Source: Hallella mizrahii
GTDB taxonomy: Bacteria; Bacteroidota; Bacteroidia; Bacteroidales; Bacteroidaceae
Length of the DNA stretch: 64,000 bases
Direction of reading: 5' to 3'
NCBI RefSeq assembly: GCF_009695775.1
Contig: NZ_VUNG01000006.1
Coordinates: forward strand, 84,950 to 148,949
Shown here piece after piece: positions 51,064 through 60,677 of this stretch (position 1 is the first letter of the stretch; each line of letters begins with the position of its first letter). Under the pieces are notes generated by a model that worked only from the letters and a program-made list of their open reading frames with translations, had not been told where the DNA came from and searched no databases. The translations under genes were made by a program, and so were the position numbers.

Positions 51064-52638
51064 ATGAACAACGGAGACATATTATGGGTAGATGACGAGA
51101 TGGATTTGCTCAAGGCTTATCTCATCTTTCTGGAGAAGAAAGGCTATCAGGTAGCCACTGCCAGCAATGGTGCCGATGCCATAGAACTCTGTAAGACACA
51201 GACGTTTGACCTGATCATGCTCGACGAGATGATGCCGGGACTCACGGGACTGGAGACGTTGCAACGCATCAAAGAGATACAGCCTCAGACGCCCGTGGTG
51301 ATGGTCACCAAGAGCGAAGAGGAAGATATCATGGATCAGGCGATAGGCTCCAAGATCGCGGACTATCTTATCAAGCCTGTCAACCCCAGTCAGATACTCT
51401 TGACGCTCAAGAAGAACATCCATCGGCGGGAGATCGTCAATGAGGTCACACAGAGTTCTTACCAGCAGGAATATCAGCAACTGTCCATGCAGATCGATGA
51501 TTGCCGCACGTGGACAGACTGGATGGAGGTCTATCGTCGCCTGTCTTACTGGGATATGGAGCTGGGTAGCACCGACAGCACATTTGCCGAGATGCTGAGC
51601 ATGCAGAAAGAAGAAGCCAACAACGGCTTTGCCAAATACGTCAAACAAAACTATCTTGACTGGGTGGATCCTCATCGATTCCTTCAACAGAAAGCAGGGG
51701 AGGACCGCCCGCAGATGAGCCCCGACATCTTCAAGAAATGTGTCTTCCCCGCCATCAGCGCAGGGGAGAAGGTCTTCCTTGTCGTCATTGACAACTTCCG
51801 ATGGGACCAGTGGCGCACGCTGGCTACGGAGATTGGCGACCTGTTCGACATTCAGGAGGACATGTACATGAGCATTCTACCGACAGCCACGCAGTATGCC
51901 CGTAATGCCATCTTCAGTGGATTGATGCCGGTGAAGATCCAGCAGATGTTTCCGGAGCTGTGGGTTGACGAGGATGAAGAGGAGGGCAAAAACCTCAACG
52001 AGGCACCGCTCATCGCCACACAGATTGAGCGCTATCGCCGTCACGACCGATTCTCTTACCACAAAATCAATGACTCGGCTGCCGCCGACCGCTTTCTGCA
52101 ACAATACAACAGCCTGAAGGACAACGATCTCAACGTGGTGGTCATCAACTTCATCGACATGCTCTCTCATGCCAGAACGGAATCGAAGATGGTTCGCGAG
52201 CTCGCCAGTGACGAGGCTGCCTATCGCAGCATCACGCTGAGCTGGTTCCGCCACTCTGTCATCGGCGAACTCTTCCGACTGTTGTCTCAGAGCGATTACC
52301 ACATCATCCTCACCACAGATCACGGCTCCATCCGTTGCGAGAAGCCCATCAAGATCGTCGGTGACCGTAACACCAACACCAATCTGAGATACAAACTGGG
52401 AAAGAATCTCAACTACAACTCTAAAGAGGTCTTCACCATCAAAGCACCTAAAGACGCTCAGTTGCCGGCCCCCAATGTAAGCACGACCTACGCCTTCGCC
52501 ACGGGAAACACCTTCTTTGCCTATCCCAACAACTACAACTACTACGTGCAGTACTATCGCGACACCTTCCAGCATGGTGGCATCTCGATGGAAGAAATGC
52601 TTGTGCCGCTGATCACGATGAAGGCAAGAAAGAAATAA
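51064..52638 (+). CDS. porX: PorX: response regulator with PglZ domain
   Basis: This 524-residue two-domain protein has a receiver domain at 1-120 (DILWVDDEMDLLKAY, phospho-acceptor Asp54 in LIMLDEMMPG, MVTKSE, IKPVNPSQI), a helical linker, and a C-terminal PglZ (alkaline phosphatase superfamily) domain with VFLVVIDNFRWDQW, MLSHARTESKM and LTTDHGSIR metal-site motifs. PorX with its kinase PorY controls type IX secretion genes in Porphyromonas, and its PglZ domain is a zinc phosphodiesterase. It lies 2 bases after porW and 3 before queG. No porY kinase is in the window. Confidence 0.93.
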   Translation: MNNGDILWVDDEMDLLKAYLIFLEKKGYQVATASNGADAIELCKTQTFDLIMLDEMMPGLTGLETLQRIKEIQPQTPVVMVTKSEEEDIMDQAIGSKIADYLIKPVNPSQILLTLKKNIHRREIVNEVTQSSYQQEYQQLSMQIDDCRTWTDWMEVYRRLSYWDMELGSTDSTFAEMLSMQKEEANNGFAKYVKQNYLDWVDPHRFLQQKAGEDRPQMSPDIFKKCVFPAISAGEKVFLVVIDNFRWDQWRTLATEIGDLFDIQEDMYMSILPTATQYARNAIFSGLMPVKIQQMFPELWVDEDEEEGKNLNEAPLIATQIERYRRHDRFSYHKINDSAAADRFLQQYNSLKDNDLNVVVINFIDMLSHARTESKMVRELASDEAAYRSITLSWFRHSVIGELFRLLSQSDYHIILTTDHGSIRCEKPIKIVGDRNTNTNLRYKLGKNLNYNSKEVFTIKAPKDAQLPAPNVSTTYAFATGNTFFAYPNNYNYYVQYYRDTFQHGGISMEEMLVPLITMKARKK

Positions 52639-52641
52639 AAC

Positions 52642-53586
52642 ATGATGGAAGTAGCGGAACTCAAGCGTCAGGCATTCGAATTGGGCTTTTCTGCCTGTGG
52701 CATCGCACGGGCGGAACGTGTTGATGCCAAGACAGAGCAAGGCCTAAGGCAATGGCTCAGCGATGGCATGAATGCCGGGATGGACTATATGGACAACTAT
52801 CTCGACATGCGACTGGACCCACGACTGCTCATGCCCGGACTGAAGTCGATCGTCTCGGTAGCACTGAATTATGCGCCCGCACAGACGATGCCAAAGGACC
52901 AGCCTCAGATGGCAAGCTATGCGTTGGGACAGGATTACCACAACATCATGCGCGACAAGCTCCTGCGTCTGGCCTGTTTCGTACTGCCAGATGATGTTCG
53001 CTTCAACGGGAAAAAGCCCATTCCGTCACCACACTATCGTGTATTCGTCGACAGCGGACCCGTGCTGGAACGGTATTGGGCTGTGAAAGCGGGGCTCGGA
53101 TGGATTGGCAAGAACCATCAACTCATCATTCCCCATGCAGGAAGCATGTTCTTTCTGGGTGAGCTCTTCCTTGATATCGAACTTCCTTCCGACGATCCCA
53201 TGCCCAACCGCTGCGGCATCTGCCGTCGTTGTGTCGACGCTTGTCCCACGCACGCACTGCTTGAGACAGGAGAGTTCAATGCTGAGCGTTGCCTTTCTTA
53301 CCAGACGATCGAGAACAAGGGAGAACTTAGCGAGGAAGCACAGTCGGCAATGGGCAACTGCTTCTACGGTTGCGACCGATGCCAGCAAGCATGTCCGTGG
53401 AACAGGTTTGCCAAGCCCAACACTACCCCGGAACTGCAACCCAAAGAAGAACTGCTGGAGATGACACTCGATAAATGGCGGCAGCTCTCTGTCGAAGACT
53501 ACCGGCGACTCTTTAAAGGATCTGCCGTGAAGCGTGCCAAATACGAGGGACTGATGAGAAACATCCGTCATCTGAAACAAAAATAA
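52642..53586 (+). CDS. queG: Epoxyqueuosine reductase QueG
   Basis: QueG is a cobalamin and iron-sulfur enzyme that makes queuosine in tRNA from the QueA product. It has 314 residues. Its two [4Fe-4S] ferredoxin-type motifs are complete: CGICRRCVDACPTHAL and CFYGCDRCQQACPWN. The N-terminal GFSACGIARAE and the NYLDMRLDPRLLMPGLKSIVSVALNY region are typical. Proton donor region WIGKNHQLI is present. It starts 3 bases after porX, so queG is translated with the secretion regulator although the pathway link is unclear. Confidence 0.95.
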   Translation: MMEVAELKRQAFELGFSACGIARAERVDAKTEQGLRQWLSDGMNAGMDYMDNYLDMRLDPRLLMPGLKSIVSVALNYAPAQTMPKDQPQMASYALGQDYHNIMRDKLLRLACFVLPDDVRFNGKKPIPSPHYRVFVDSGPVLERYWAVKAGLGWIGKNHQLIIPHAGSMFFLGELFLDIELPSDDPMPNRCGICRRCVDACPTHALLETGEFNAERCLSYQTIENKGELSEEAQSAMGNCFYGCDRCQQACPWNRFAKPNTTPELQPKEELLEMTLDKWRQLSVEDYRRLFKGSAVKRAKYEGLMRNIRHLKQK

Positions 53587-53642
53587 AATCCTGATCAGAG
53601 CAGCATCTGACCCACATACCAAACTTAAAAACAAATACCAAT

Positions 53643-54425
53643 ATGCACGTAATCATTGAAAACAACTATGACGCCCTCTCTCGGTGGGCTGCTGACCATG
53701 TGATCCGACGCATCAACGCATCGCATCCGTCTGCCGACCATCCTTTTGTCTTAGGTCTGCCAACCGGTTCCACGCCGGAGGGCATGTATGCCCTTTTGGT
53801 CAAGGCATGTCAGAAAGGCGAGGTCTCTTTCCGCCATGTCGTGACCTTCAACATGGATGAATATGTCGGGCTGGCTGAGGATCATCCTCAGAGCTACCAC
53901 TCTTTTATGTTCACCCACCTTTTCAACCATATCGATTGCCCACGGGAGAACATCCATATCCTTAACGGCAATGCACCGGATTTGCAGGCAGAATGCGAAG
54001 CCTATGAACGTGCCATCACACAAGCGGGCGGTATTGACCTGTTTATCGGTGGCCTTGGCGTTGACGGGCACATCGCTTTCAACGAACCAGGATCGAGTCT
54101 GCGCTCACGTACGAGAGTGATGACGCTCAACGATGACACGCGTATCGCCAATTCCCGATTCTTCGATGGCGATGCCAGTCTCACGCCAGGACAGGCACTG
54201 ACTGTCGGCGTGGGCACCGTGACTGATGCTCGCGAGGTGATGATCCTTTGCAACGGACACCACAAGGCACGGGCTCTTCAAGCGGTTGTCGAGGGACCTG
54301 TCACACAAATGTGCCCGGCCAGTGCACTGCAACTCCATAACAACGCTCTCATCGTCTGTGATGAGCAAGCTACAGACGAACTGAAAGTTTCTACTTATCG
54401 CTATTATCGCTCCTTACAAAAATGA
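53643..54425 (+). CDS. nagB: Glucosamine-6-phosphate deaminase NagB
   Basis: The enzyme converts glucosamine-6-phosphate to fructose-6-phosphate and ammonium. The 260 residues match the family. The active-site set is intact: [11 protein letters not shown] (phosphate loop), [10 protein letters not shown] (catalytic Asp/Glu), [16 protein letters not shown] (Asp, His, Glu), and [16 protein letters not shown]. The released ammonium links it to the nitrogen genes upstream only in a general way. It overlaps the downstream NagB-like/PIG-L gene by four bases. Confidence 0.97.
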   Translation: MHVIIENNYDALSRWAADHVIRRINASHPSADHPFVLGLPTGSTPEGMYALLVKACQKGEVSFRHVVTFNMDEYVGLAEDHPQSYHSFMFTHLFNHIDCPRENIHILNGNAPDLQAECEAYERAITQAGGIDLFIGGLGVDGHIAFNEPGSSLRSRTRVMTLNDDTRIANSRFFDGDASLTPGQALTVGVGTVTDAREVMILCNGHHKARALQAVVEGPVTQMCPASALQLHNNALIVCDEQATDELKVSTYRYYRSLQK

Positions 54426-56416
54426 TTCATTACAACCTTACATCACATATTGTACTTAACAAAGTATCTGAAAATCTTTATCATCCCAAGACTGCCGTAG
54501 AACGGTCGGAACTCACCCGCTTCGAGAAAATCCACACCGACATCTTCCCTAAATCAGAAGATGCTGTGGACAACATCGCCGACGCTATAGAAAGAGAGAT
54601 CAAAGACAAGGCGCAGGAAAACAAACCTTGTATACTTGCGCTCGGTACCGGACAGAGTCTGACGCCCATCTATGAGGAACTCGTACGCCGGCATCAATAC
54701 CAGGGATTAAGTTTCCGAAATGTCATCGTCTTCAATGTCTATGACTATTTCCCACAGAAACAGGGTTCTGTCATCACCAGTCTGCAGCAACTACGTGACC
54801 GATTGCTTGACCATATCGACATCAACCCGGAGCATATCTTCTCGCCCGATGGCAGTGTCGCACAAGAGAATATTCAGAAACAGTGTGCGCTATATGAACA
54901 GCAGATTCAGAAGTTTGGCGGTTTGGACATTGCTCTTCTCGGTATAGGACGCTGTGGCAACATTGCGGCCAATGAGCCTGGATCTGTCATCACTTCAACG
55001 TCACGGCTGATTCTGATCGACAGTGTGTCGCGTGAAGAGATGACGATGAGTTTCGGTGGACAAGAGCCCGTACCGCCTTGCAGCATTACGATGGGCATCA
55101 GCACGATACTCTCTGCCCGCCATATCTTCCTCACGGCATGGGGCGACGACAAGGCCGACATCATCCAAAAAACGGTAGAAGGTCCTATCACAGAAGACAT
55201 TCCAGCCTCTTTCCTCCAGGCACACAACGACACACATGTGGTCATTGACCTCGCTGCCGCTGCCAAGCTGACACGTATCGTGCACCCTTGGCTGGTCTCC
55301 AGCTGCAAATGGGACGACAAGCTTACCTGTGCTGCTGTGGTATGGCTTTGTGAGAAGACACAGAAGCCTATACTGAAATTGACCAACAAGGACTATAACA
55401 GCAACGGTCTCTCCGAGCTTCTGGCACTCTACGGCTCGGCCTACAACTGCAATATCAGAATCTTCAATCACCTCCAGCATACCATCACTGGATGGCCCGG
55501 TGGCAAACCCAATGACGACGACACCTATCGTCCGGAACGCGCAACGCCATTTCCCAAGAGGGTCGTCATCTTCTCGCCTCATCCCGACGACGATGTCATC
55601 TCCATGGGAGGAACCCTGCACCGTCTTGTAGAGCAAGGCCATGATGTCCACATCGCTTACGAGACAAGCGGTGACATTGCCGTCAACGACGAGGAGGTAA
55701 CACGTTTCATGCACTTTCTCAATGGTTTCAACCAGCTGTTCATGAACGCTGGCGATCAGGTCATCGTCAACATGTATCACGACATCAAACAGTTTCTTGC
55801 CAACAAAAGAGAGGGAGACATAGACACACAGGACGTCAGAACGATCAAAGGACTGATCCGTCGTGGTGAAGCCCGCACGGCATGTACATATAATGGTGTG
55901 CATTCTGATCATGTCCACTTTCTCGATCTTCCTTTCTACGAAAGCGGCAGAGTGGAGAAATATCCGATGACCGAACGTGACGTGAACATCGTGCGCCGTT
56001 TGCTTCAAGACATCAAGCCCCATCAGATCTTTGTGGCCGGTGATCTTGCCGATCCGCATGGCACACACCGTAAATGCACCGATGCCGTGCTCGCTGCCAT
56101 AGACCTTGAGCAGCAGGCAGGAGCGGAGTGGCTTCGTGATTGCCGCGTATGGATGTACCGTGGCGCATGGGCTGAATGGGACGTAAAAGACATAGAGATG
56201 TGCGTGCCCATGTCTCCGGAACAACTGCGACATAAGCGCAACGCCATTCTCAAGCATGCTTCTCAAGCCGACTTCGCTCCTTTCTTGGGCAACGACGAGC
56301 GACTGTTCTGGCAGCGCGCGGAAGACCGCAACCGTGCCACGGCAAAGAAGTACGACGACTTAGGACTCGCCTGTTATGAGGCCATGGAAGCCTTTGTGGA
56401 GTACAAAAGAGACTAA
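54422..56416 (+). CDS. Fusion of NagB-like isomerase fold and PIG-L deacetylase
   Basis: The protein has 664 residues. Residues about 15-300 resemble NagB, but the catalytic positions differ: FNVYDY replaces FNMDEY, and [13 protein letters not shown] replaces [11 protein letters not shown], so Asp141 and His143 of E. coli NagB become Cys and Asn. This domain is probably not a deaminase and may bind a sugar phosphate. Residues about 380-640 form a PIG-L/LmbE domain with the zinc motif [14 protein letters not shown] and a later DPHGTHRKC, so de-N-acetylation of a GlcNAc compound is plausible. Its start overlaps the nagB stop (ATGA), so the two act together. No nagA is in the window. Confidence 0.88.
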   Translation: MIHYNLTSHIVLNKVSENLYHPKTAVERSELTRFEKIHTDIFPKSEDAVDNIADAIEREIKDKAQENKPCILALGTGQSLTPIYEELVRRHQYQGLSFRNVIVFNVYDYFPQKQGSVITSLQQLRDRLLDHIDINPEHIFSPDGSVAQENIQKQCALYEQQIQKFGGLDIALLGIGRCGNIAANEPGSVITSTSRLILIDSVSREEMTMSFGGQEPVPPCSITMGISTILSARHIFLTAWGDDKADIIQKTVEGPITEDIPASFLQAHNDTHVVIDLAAAAKLTRIVHPWLVSSCKWDDKLTCAAVVWLCEKTQKPILKLTNKDYNSNGLSELLALYGSAYNCNIRIFNHLQHTITGWPGGKPNDDDTYRPERATPFPKRVVIFSPHPDDDVISMGGTLHRLVEQGHDVHIAYETSGDIAVNDEEVTRFMHFLNGFNQLFMNAGDQVIVNMYHDIKQFLANKREGDIDTQDVRTIKGLIRRGEARTACTYNGVHSDHVHFLDLPFYESGRVEKYPMTERDVNIVRRLLQDIKPHQIFVAGDLADPHGTHRKCTDAVLAAIDLEQQAGAEWLRDCRVWMYRGAWAEWDVKDIEMCVPMSPEQLRHKRNAILKHASQADFAPFLGNDERLFWQRAEDRNRATAKKYDDLGLACYEAMEAFVEYKRD

Positions 56417-56458
56417 AGCTGCCGGTTGGCTGAATGGTCTCCGCTTTTGGTTGAATGA

Positions 56459-56492
56459 TTGCACCTATATAGCGTTCTATTTCTTACCTTTG
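56459..56492 (+). promoter_or_regulatory. Candidate promoter for the two-component genes
   Basis: TTG (56459-56461), 23 bases, TACCTTTG (56485-56492). The spacing is slightly long. The -7 box is 221 bases before the kinase gene, leaving a long leader with an inverted repeat at 56559-56592. Confidence 0.55.
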
Positions 56493-56558
56493 CAATATAA
56501 TAAATCACAACCATTCAACACGACTTATGTAGAATAGTCTTTTCATTCATATATTTGC

Positions 56559-56592
56559 GGTGCAAGTTTCGTGGGGACATGAGGCTTGCACC
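56559..56592 (+). repeat. Inverted repeat in the leader of the kinase gene
   Basis: GGTGCAAG (56559-56566) and CTTGCACC (56585-56592) can pair around an 18-base loop. It lies between the promoter and the ORF. Its role is unknown. Confidence 0.45.
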
Positions 56593-56713
56593 ATTTTGAT
56601 GAAATTGTTTTGCTTCCTTACGAACGCTTGTAGACACAATATAAAGATGAGGTTCATAACGGACATGACACCTTATTATATATAATAACTTAGATGATTA
56701 ATCGTTAATATCT

Positions 56714-57847
56714 ATGATGAGTAGAAAGTTTTGGCTATCTCCAGAGAGTGCCGTATACTTAGTAATGTGGCTGCTTATTTTCCTGCTGCCCATCGCTATC
56801 TTCTACCTGCGTGCTGCTACATTCACGCAGGCAGTATTTCATTGGGATGAAGTGCTGCATACCTGGCAGTGGTTTCTCTACGTGTTTCTTTGTTTCCTTA
56901 TCCATAACTTTCTGTTAGCGCCATTGTTGCTGAGCAAGAAAAAAGTAGCTTACATGGTACTTGTGGCATTACTGTTTGTCTTTTTCTATTTACTTTCGAC
57001 AACAATCCATGGCCCACGGCCTCATAACGACCGACAGCCGGAGTGTGAATTGAATGATAACGGGACGAATACTAAAGCGAGCAATACACAAATGGCACCA
57101 CCCCCTCGTTTCGATGATCACCGCCCGGGACCTTTGGGACGGGAGATTCTCATCAATACCGTGCTCTTATCCGGCGTTCTCGGATTGAACATCGGCATAA
57201 AGTTTTATTTCAAATCGGAACAAGACCGTAATCATCTTCAGCAACTTGAGAAGGAGAGGATGTTTTTGCAACTGCAATATCTGAAGTTTCAAATCAATCC
57301 ACACTTCTTCATGAACACTCTCAACAACATTCAGGTGCTCATTGATATGGACGCTGAGAAAGCCAAGGAATGCCTGAGAGAATTGTCTGTGATGATGCGT
57401 TTCGTACTCTATGATGGCGATAAAAATCGAGTGTCTTTACATAAAGACATCCTCTTCCTGCGCAATTATGTGAAGCTGATGCGACTGAGATACAACAGCC
57501 GGCTGACCGTGACGATCGACATCCCTGACAATCTTCCCGACTACACGATACCTCCGCTTATCTTCCCTACCTTTGTAGAGAATGCCTTTAAACACGGGGT
57601 GAGCTATAAACAGGACAGCTTTATCAACATAGCGATGGACATCGAAGACGGTGAGCTGCTCTTTTCATGCATCAATAGCAAGAAACCTATGACAGAGACC
57701 AGCAAGGTTCCCTCGGTCGGTGGGGTAGGGCTCACCAACGTGCGGCGAAGACTGGACTTGATCTATGGCGACCGATATACGCTTGATATCAAGGACAAGG
57801 CAGACGTATATAATGTTCTCCTCCGACTCCCTATACAAAAAGACTGA
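56714..57847 (+). CDS. LytS/YpdA-type sensor histidine kinase
   Basis: The 377-residue membrane kinase has four likely transmembrane segments in the first 170 residues (VYLVMWLLIFLLPIAIFYL, WFLYVFLCFLIHNFLLAPLLL, VAYMVLVALLFVFFYLLS, and ILINTVLLSGVLGLNIGI). A His_kinase domain follows with the phospho-acceptor in LKFQINPHFFMNTLNNIQVL and an HATPase region (PPLIFPTFVENAFKHGV, GGVGLTNVRRRLDLIYG). There is no recognisable extracellular sensor; the loop of about 60 residues rich in Pro/Asn/Asp (about 95-150) is its main exposed part. The LytTR regulator gene follows after 5 bases. Confidence 0.93.
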   Translation: MMSRKFWLSPESAVYLVMWLLIFLLPIAIFYLRAATFTQAVFHWDEVLHTWQWFLYVFLCFLIHNFLLAPLLLSKKKVAYMVLVALLFVFFYLLSTTIHGPRPHNDRQPECELNDNGTNTKASNTQMAPPPRFDDHRPGPLGREILINTVLLSGVLGLNIGIKFYFKSEQDRNHLQQLEKERMFLQLQYLKFQINPHFFMNTLNNIQVLIDMDAEKAKECLRELSVMMRFVLYDGDKNRVSLHKDILFLRNYVKLMRLRYNSRLTVTIDIPDNLPDYTIPPLIFPTFVENAFKHGVSYKQDSFINIAMDIEDGELLFSCINSKKPMTETSKVPSVGGVGLTNVRRRLDLIYGDRYTLDIKDKADVYNVLLRLPIQKD

Positions 57848-57852
57848 TTATC

Positions 57853-58665
57853 ATGATTAGATGTTTAGCAATCGACGATGAGCCTCTGGCTCTGCAACAA
57901 CTGGTGAACTTCATCGGCAAAATCCCATACCTGCAACTTGTCAGGGCATGTTCCAGTGCCACAGAAGCAAAGGATGTTCTTTCACAAGACATGGTAGATG
58001 CCATGTTTTGCGACATCAACATGCCTGACCTCAATGGCATGGACTTCATCAAAGGTTTGTCGTTGCCGCCTCTTGTCGTTTTCACTACTGCTTACTCGGA
58101 ATACGCTGTGGAGGGATATAAAGTAGATGCTGTAGATTATCTTCTGAAACCGTTTGGACTCGATGACTTCCGAAGGGCAGCCGAAAAGCTGCGCCGCCGG
58201 CTGGGAGAACAAGAGCAAGAGGAAACCTCTGCTTCCAATCAGTTGTCAGCTAATCAAAATGAGCAAGACCACATTGCCGAAGATCCGAAAGCTTCTCTTC
58301 CCAAGATAGGCGAAAGCACCGATTCTCTCTTCGTCAAAGTGGAGGGGCGTATGGTCAAGATTAGGTTGAGTGACATCATCTATATTGAGGGAATGAGTGA
58401 ATATCTCAAGATTCATCTCGAAGGTAAGGATAGTCACGGACTACCACTGCGTCCTGTTGTATCCCTCTATTCACTCAAACGATTGGAAGAGCGCCTTCCC
58501 AACTATTTCATGAGAATCCATCGCTCCTATATCATCAACCTTCGTCACATACAAGAAGTAAGCAAGACGCGTGTGCTGCTCGACAACGACATTCTGCTGC
58601 CAATTGGTGACTTGTACAAGGATAGACTTAATGACTATTTGTGCAAAAACTATATTGGCAAGTAA
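57853..58665 (+). CDS. LytTR-family response regulator
   Basis: The 270-residue cytoplasmic regulator has a receiver domain at 1-120 (LAIDDEPLALQQLVNFI, Asp54 in FCDINMPDLNGMDF, VVFTTAYSEYAVEGYKVDAVDYLLKPF). A Gln/Glu/Asn-rich linker follows at about 125-160, then a LytTR DNA-binding domain (LFVKVEGRMVKIRLSDIIYIEGMSEYLKIHLE ... FMRIHRSYIINLRHIQEV). It is the partner of the kinase upstream. The adjacent FHS sugar transporter, convergent, is a possible but unproved target. Confidence 0.95.
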   Translation: MIRCLAIDDEPLALQQLVNFIGKIPYLQLVRACSSATEAKDVLSQDMVDAMFCDINMPDLNGMDFIKGLSLPPLVVFTTAYSEYAVEGYKVDAVDYLLKPFGLDDFRRAAEKLRRRLGEQEQEETSASNQLSANQNEQDHIAEDPKASLPKIGESTDSLFVKVEGRMVKIRLSDIIYIEGMSEYLKIHLEGKDSHGLPLRPVVSLYSLKRLEERLPNYFMRIHRSYIINLRHIQEVSKTRVLLDNDILLPIGDLYKDRLNDYLCKNYIGK

Positions 58666-58806
58666 AATAGTCCATGACATGCATCTTCACTGCAAGGAAT
58701 GCATGCAAGAAACCTTGCTCCCCCTTTTTCATATTCCACAGCGGACATTCGCTGAATGGATGTGATGATTTACTGAACAATGTACGATGCATCCGGTAGA
58801 AATGCG

Positions 58807-58974
58807 TATCTTTGCAACAGAAAAAAGATAAAGAGATTTTTAGGTTTCTATAATTATTATGGTTAAGATAATTGTATGATAAGGGAGTAAAATGAGATTT
58901 ACCATTAGATTGTATCTTTAGAGGTAACAAGAAGAAGAGACCGGAGCAGTGATTGCCCCGGTCTCTTCGCGTTT
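58807..58974 (+). ncRNA. Candidate small RNA between the LytTR regulator and the sugar transporter
   Basis: TATCTTTG at 58807-58814 fits a -7 box. About 120 bases later a stable stem (58934-58944 with 58958-58968, 11 bp, plus an inner GCA/TGC) is followed by GCGTTTTATT, a terminator shape. Between them there is only a 9-codon frame (from 58891, preceded by AAGGGAG). The hairpin can also end the convergent minus-strand transporter transcript, so the RNA is a hypothesis. Confidence 0.4.
58934..58968. terminator. Bidirectional terminator hairpin
   Basis: GAAGAGACCGG pairs with CCGGTCTCTTC, plus an inner GCA/TGC. T-rich sequence follows on the plus strand and, on the minus strand, TTCTTCTTGTT follows the stem. 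Confidence 0.75.
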
Positions 58975-59009
58975 TATTGATTATATTATGTCCTTACTGG
59001 AACTACTTC

Positions 59010-60344
59010 TCATGATGCCTGTTCTGCGCTGGCCTCCTTGTTGACGATACGTGATCCCCAAACGGCATAGAAGAACATGTAGCACATGGCCACGAGAGGC
59101 ACCACATACGACACCATATATCCTGCCTTGTCGGCGATTGCGTTCTGCACCATCGGCAGGATACCGCCACCCACTACCATCGTCATGAAAATACCACTGG
59201 CTGCGGCGGTGTATTTGCCTAAGCCCTCTGTGGCAAGGTTGAACGTACAACTCCACATCACGGAAGTGCACAGACCACAGCACACCAACAGGATGGCACT
59301 CAACGGCAACTCTGTCATCTCGAAACCGGAACCGGTGAAGACCGGGATAGCTCCCGTGACGGTCTTGGGAAGTACCATGGCGGTGATAATCAGACAGACA
59401 CCGATAGCATTGGTGGTACCCATCATCACACGGCTGGAAACCTTGGAGCCAATCAAGCCGGCAACAAAACGACCCACGAGCATCAGCAGCCAATAGGTGC
59501 CGGCAGCGAAGCCGCCGATCGTCGCAGCGGTTGCCACATTCAGTCCTGCACCCGCCGCAGACGTGTCACTAAGGAAGAAATTAAGCGTGCCGGGGATGCC
59601 CACCTCTGTACCGACATAGAGGAAAATGGCGATCACGCCCAACGTGAAATGACGGAAATAGAAGGGAGAGTGCTCAAAAGTCACGCCCTCGGTGTTGTTG
59701 CTTTCGGGATCAGCAATGGGGATGAAACTGAGGATGATGAATGTAGCAGCAAAGATGCCCATTGCCAGATAGAGCACGATGTTGACATCGCTGATGGCTG
59801 TGTCCTTTGTCACTGTGCCGATGAGCGCGCCAACGAGCATCGGAGTGAGCGTACCCATAAAGGAGTTGAGCGTTCCACCGATCTGCAACAGCTGATTGCC
59901 TTTCTTTCCGCCACCACCAAGTAGGTTGAGCATAGGGTTGACAACGGTGTTGAGCATGCACACCGAAATGCCAGCCACAAAGGCACCGAGCAAGTAGACA
60001 TAGAAGTTGGTGGGCAGACCCATCAACAAACTATGGGTGAACAGCTGACCGGAAAGAAACTGGATGAACACGCCAGCGAAGCCAAAGGCGACAGCCACCA
60101 GGGCGGTTTTCTTATAGCCGATGCGTTGCAGCATCTTTCCGGAAGGAATGCCCATGAACAAATAAGCCAGGAAGTTCATCATGTTGCCAAGCATTCCCAG
60201 TGTGTTGGAGCCTTCGAGTGCCGGCTGGTTCTTCCAGATGACACCGATAGGAGCGGCGAGATTTGTGACGAAAGCGATCATTCCGAAGAGGAAGATCATG
60301 GCCACGATGGCGATAGAACGCCCTTTCTGATTAGTCTCTTGCAT
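59010..60344 (-). CDS. Sugar MFS transporter, FHS/FucP-like family
   Basis: This 444-residue inner-membrane proton symporter has 12 predicted segments. Features of the fucose:H+ symporter family are FLFGMIAFVTNLAAPIG near the N-terminus, MNFLAYLFMGIPSGKMLQRIGYKKTAL, NTVVNPMLNLLGGGGKKGNQLLQIGGTLNSFMGTLTPMLVG and the late MWSCTFNLATEGLGKYTAAASGIFMTMVVGGGILP. Glucosamine, GlcNAc, fucose or glucose/galactose could be carried. The nearby nagB and PIG-L genes make an amino sugar attractive but not shown. It is convergent with the LytTR regulator. Confidence 0.9.
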   Translation of the reverse strand: MQETNQKGRSIAIVAMIFLFGMIAFVTNLAAPIGVIWKNQPALEGSNTLGMLGNMMNFLAYLFMGIPSGKMLQRIGYKKTALVAVAFGFAGVFIQFLSGQLFTHSLLMGLPTNFYVYLLGAFVAGISVCMLNTVVNPMLNLLGGGGKKGNQLLQIGGTLNSFMGTLTPMLVGALIGTVTKDTAISDVNIVLYLAMGIFAATFIILSFIPIADPESNNTEGVTFEHSPFYFRHFTLGVIAIFLYVGTEVGIPGTLNFFLSDTSAAGAGLNVATAATIGGFAAGTYWLLMLVGRFVAGLIGSKVSSRVMMGTTNAIGVCLIITAMVLPKTVTGAIPVFTGSGFEMTELPLSAILLVCCGLCTSVMWSCTFNLATEGLGKYTAAASGIFMTMVVGGGILPMVQNAIADKAGYMVSYVVPLVAMCYMFFYAVWGSRIVNKEASAEQAS

Positions 60345-60412
60345 TTTTCTTGTTTATGTTTTTAGTTAATAATCTCTTAATGATACGATTGAAAGGTAGA
60401 AAACACTTACGC

Positions 60413-60673
60413 CTAATATTCCGGCAATCGCCCCACAAGCAACATCGAAAAGCAGCGGCGGTACTCTTCCACCATCTTGGCATGTCCCGCTTTCTGGTAA
60501 CATGCGTGGAACACAGGGGTGAGAGAGAACCGTGGGTAGATCTCTTCGTAATGATCGAGCAATGCAAGTTTCATCCCACGTGGATCGTTGGGATCGACAT
60601 GAGCTTGCTGCAAAACCTGTAAAGCAAAGGTCCGGAAAAATGTCGTCACCTCCGAACGTATTCTATCTTTCAT
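60413..60673 (-). CDS. Small protein of unknown function, possibly on a leaderless mRNA
   Basis: The 86-residue frame (MKDRIRSEVTTFFRTFALQVLQQAHVD, then MKLALLDHYEEIYPRFSLTPVFHACYQKAGHAKMVEEYRRCFSMLLVGRLPEY) has a helical, charged composition and codon use like its neighbours. A promoter -7 box (TACCTTTG, 60685-60678) ends four bases before the ATG at 60673, so the transcript would start at or near the start codon. The alternative start is ATG 60574 (53 residues) with a 100-base leader. I do not recognise the family. Confidence 0.55.
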   Translation of the reverse strand: MKDRIRSEVTTFFRTFALQVLQQAHVDPNDPRGMKLALLDHYEEIYPRFSLTPVFHACYQKAGHAKMVEEYRRCFSMLLVGRLPEY

Positions 60674-60677
60674 ATTG

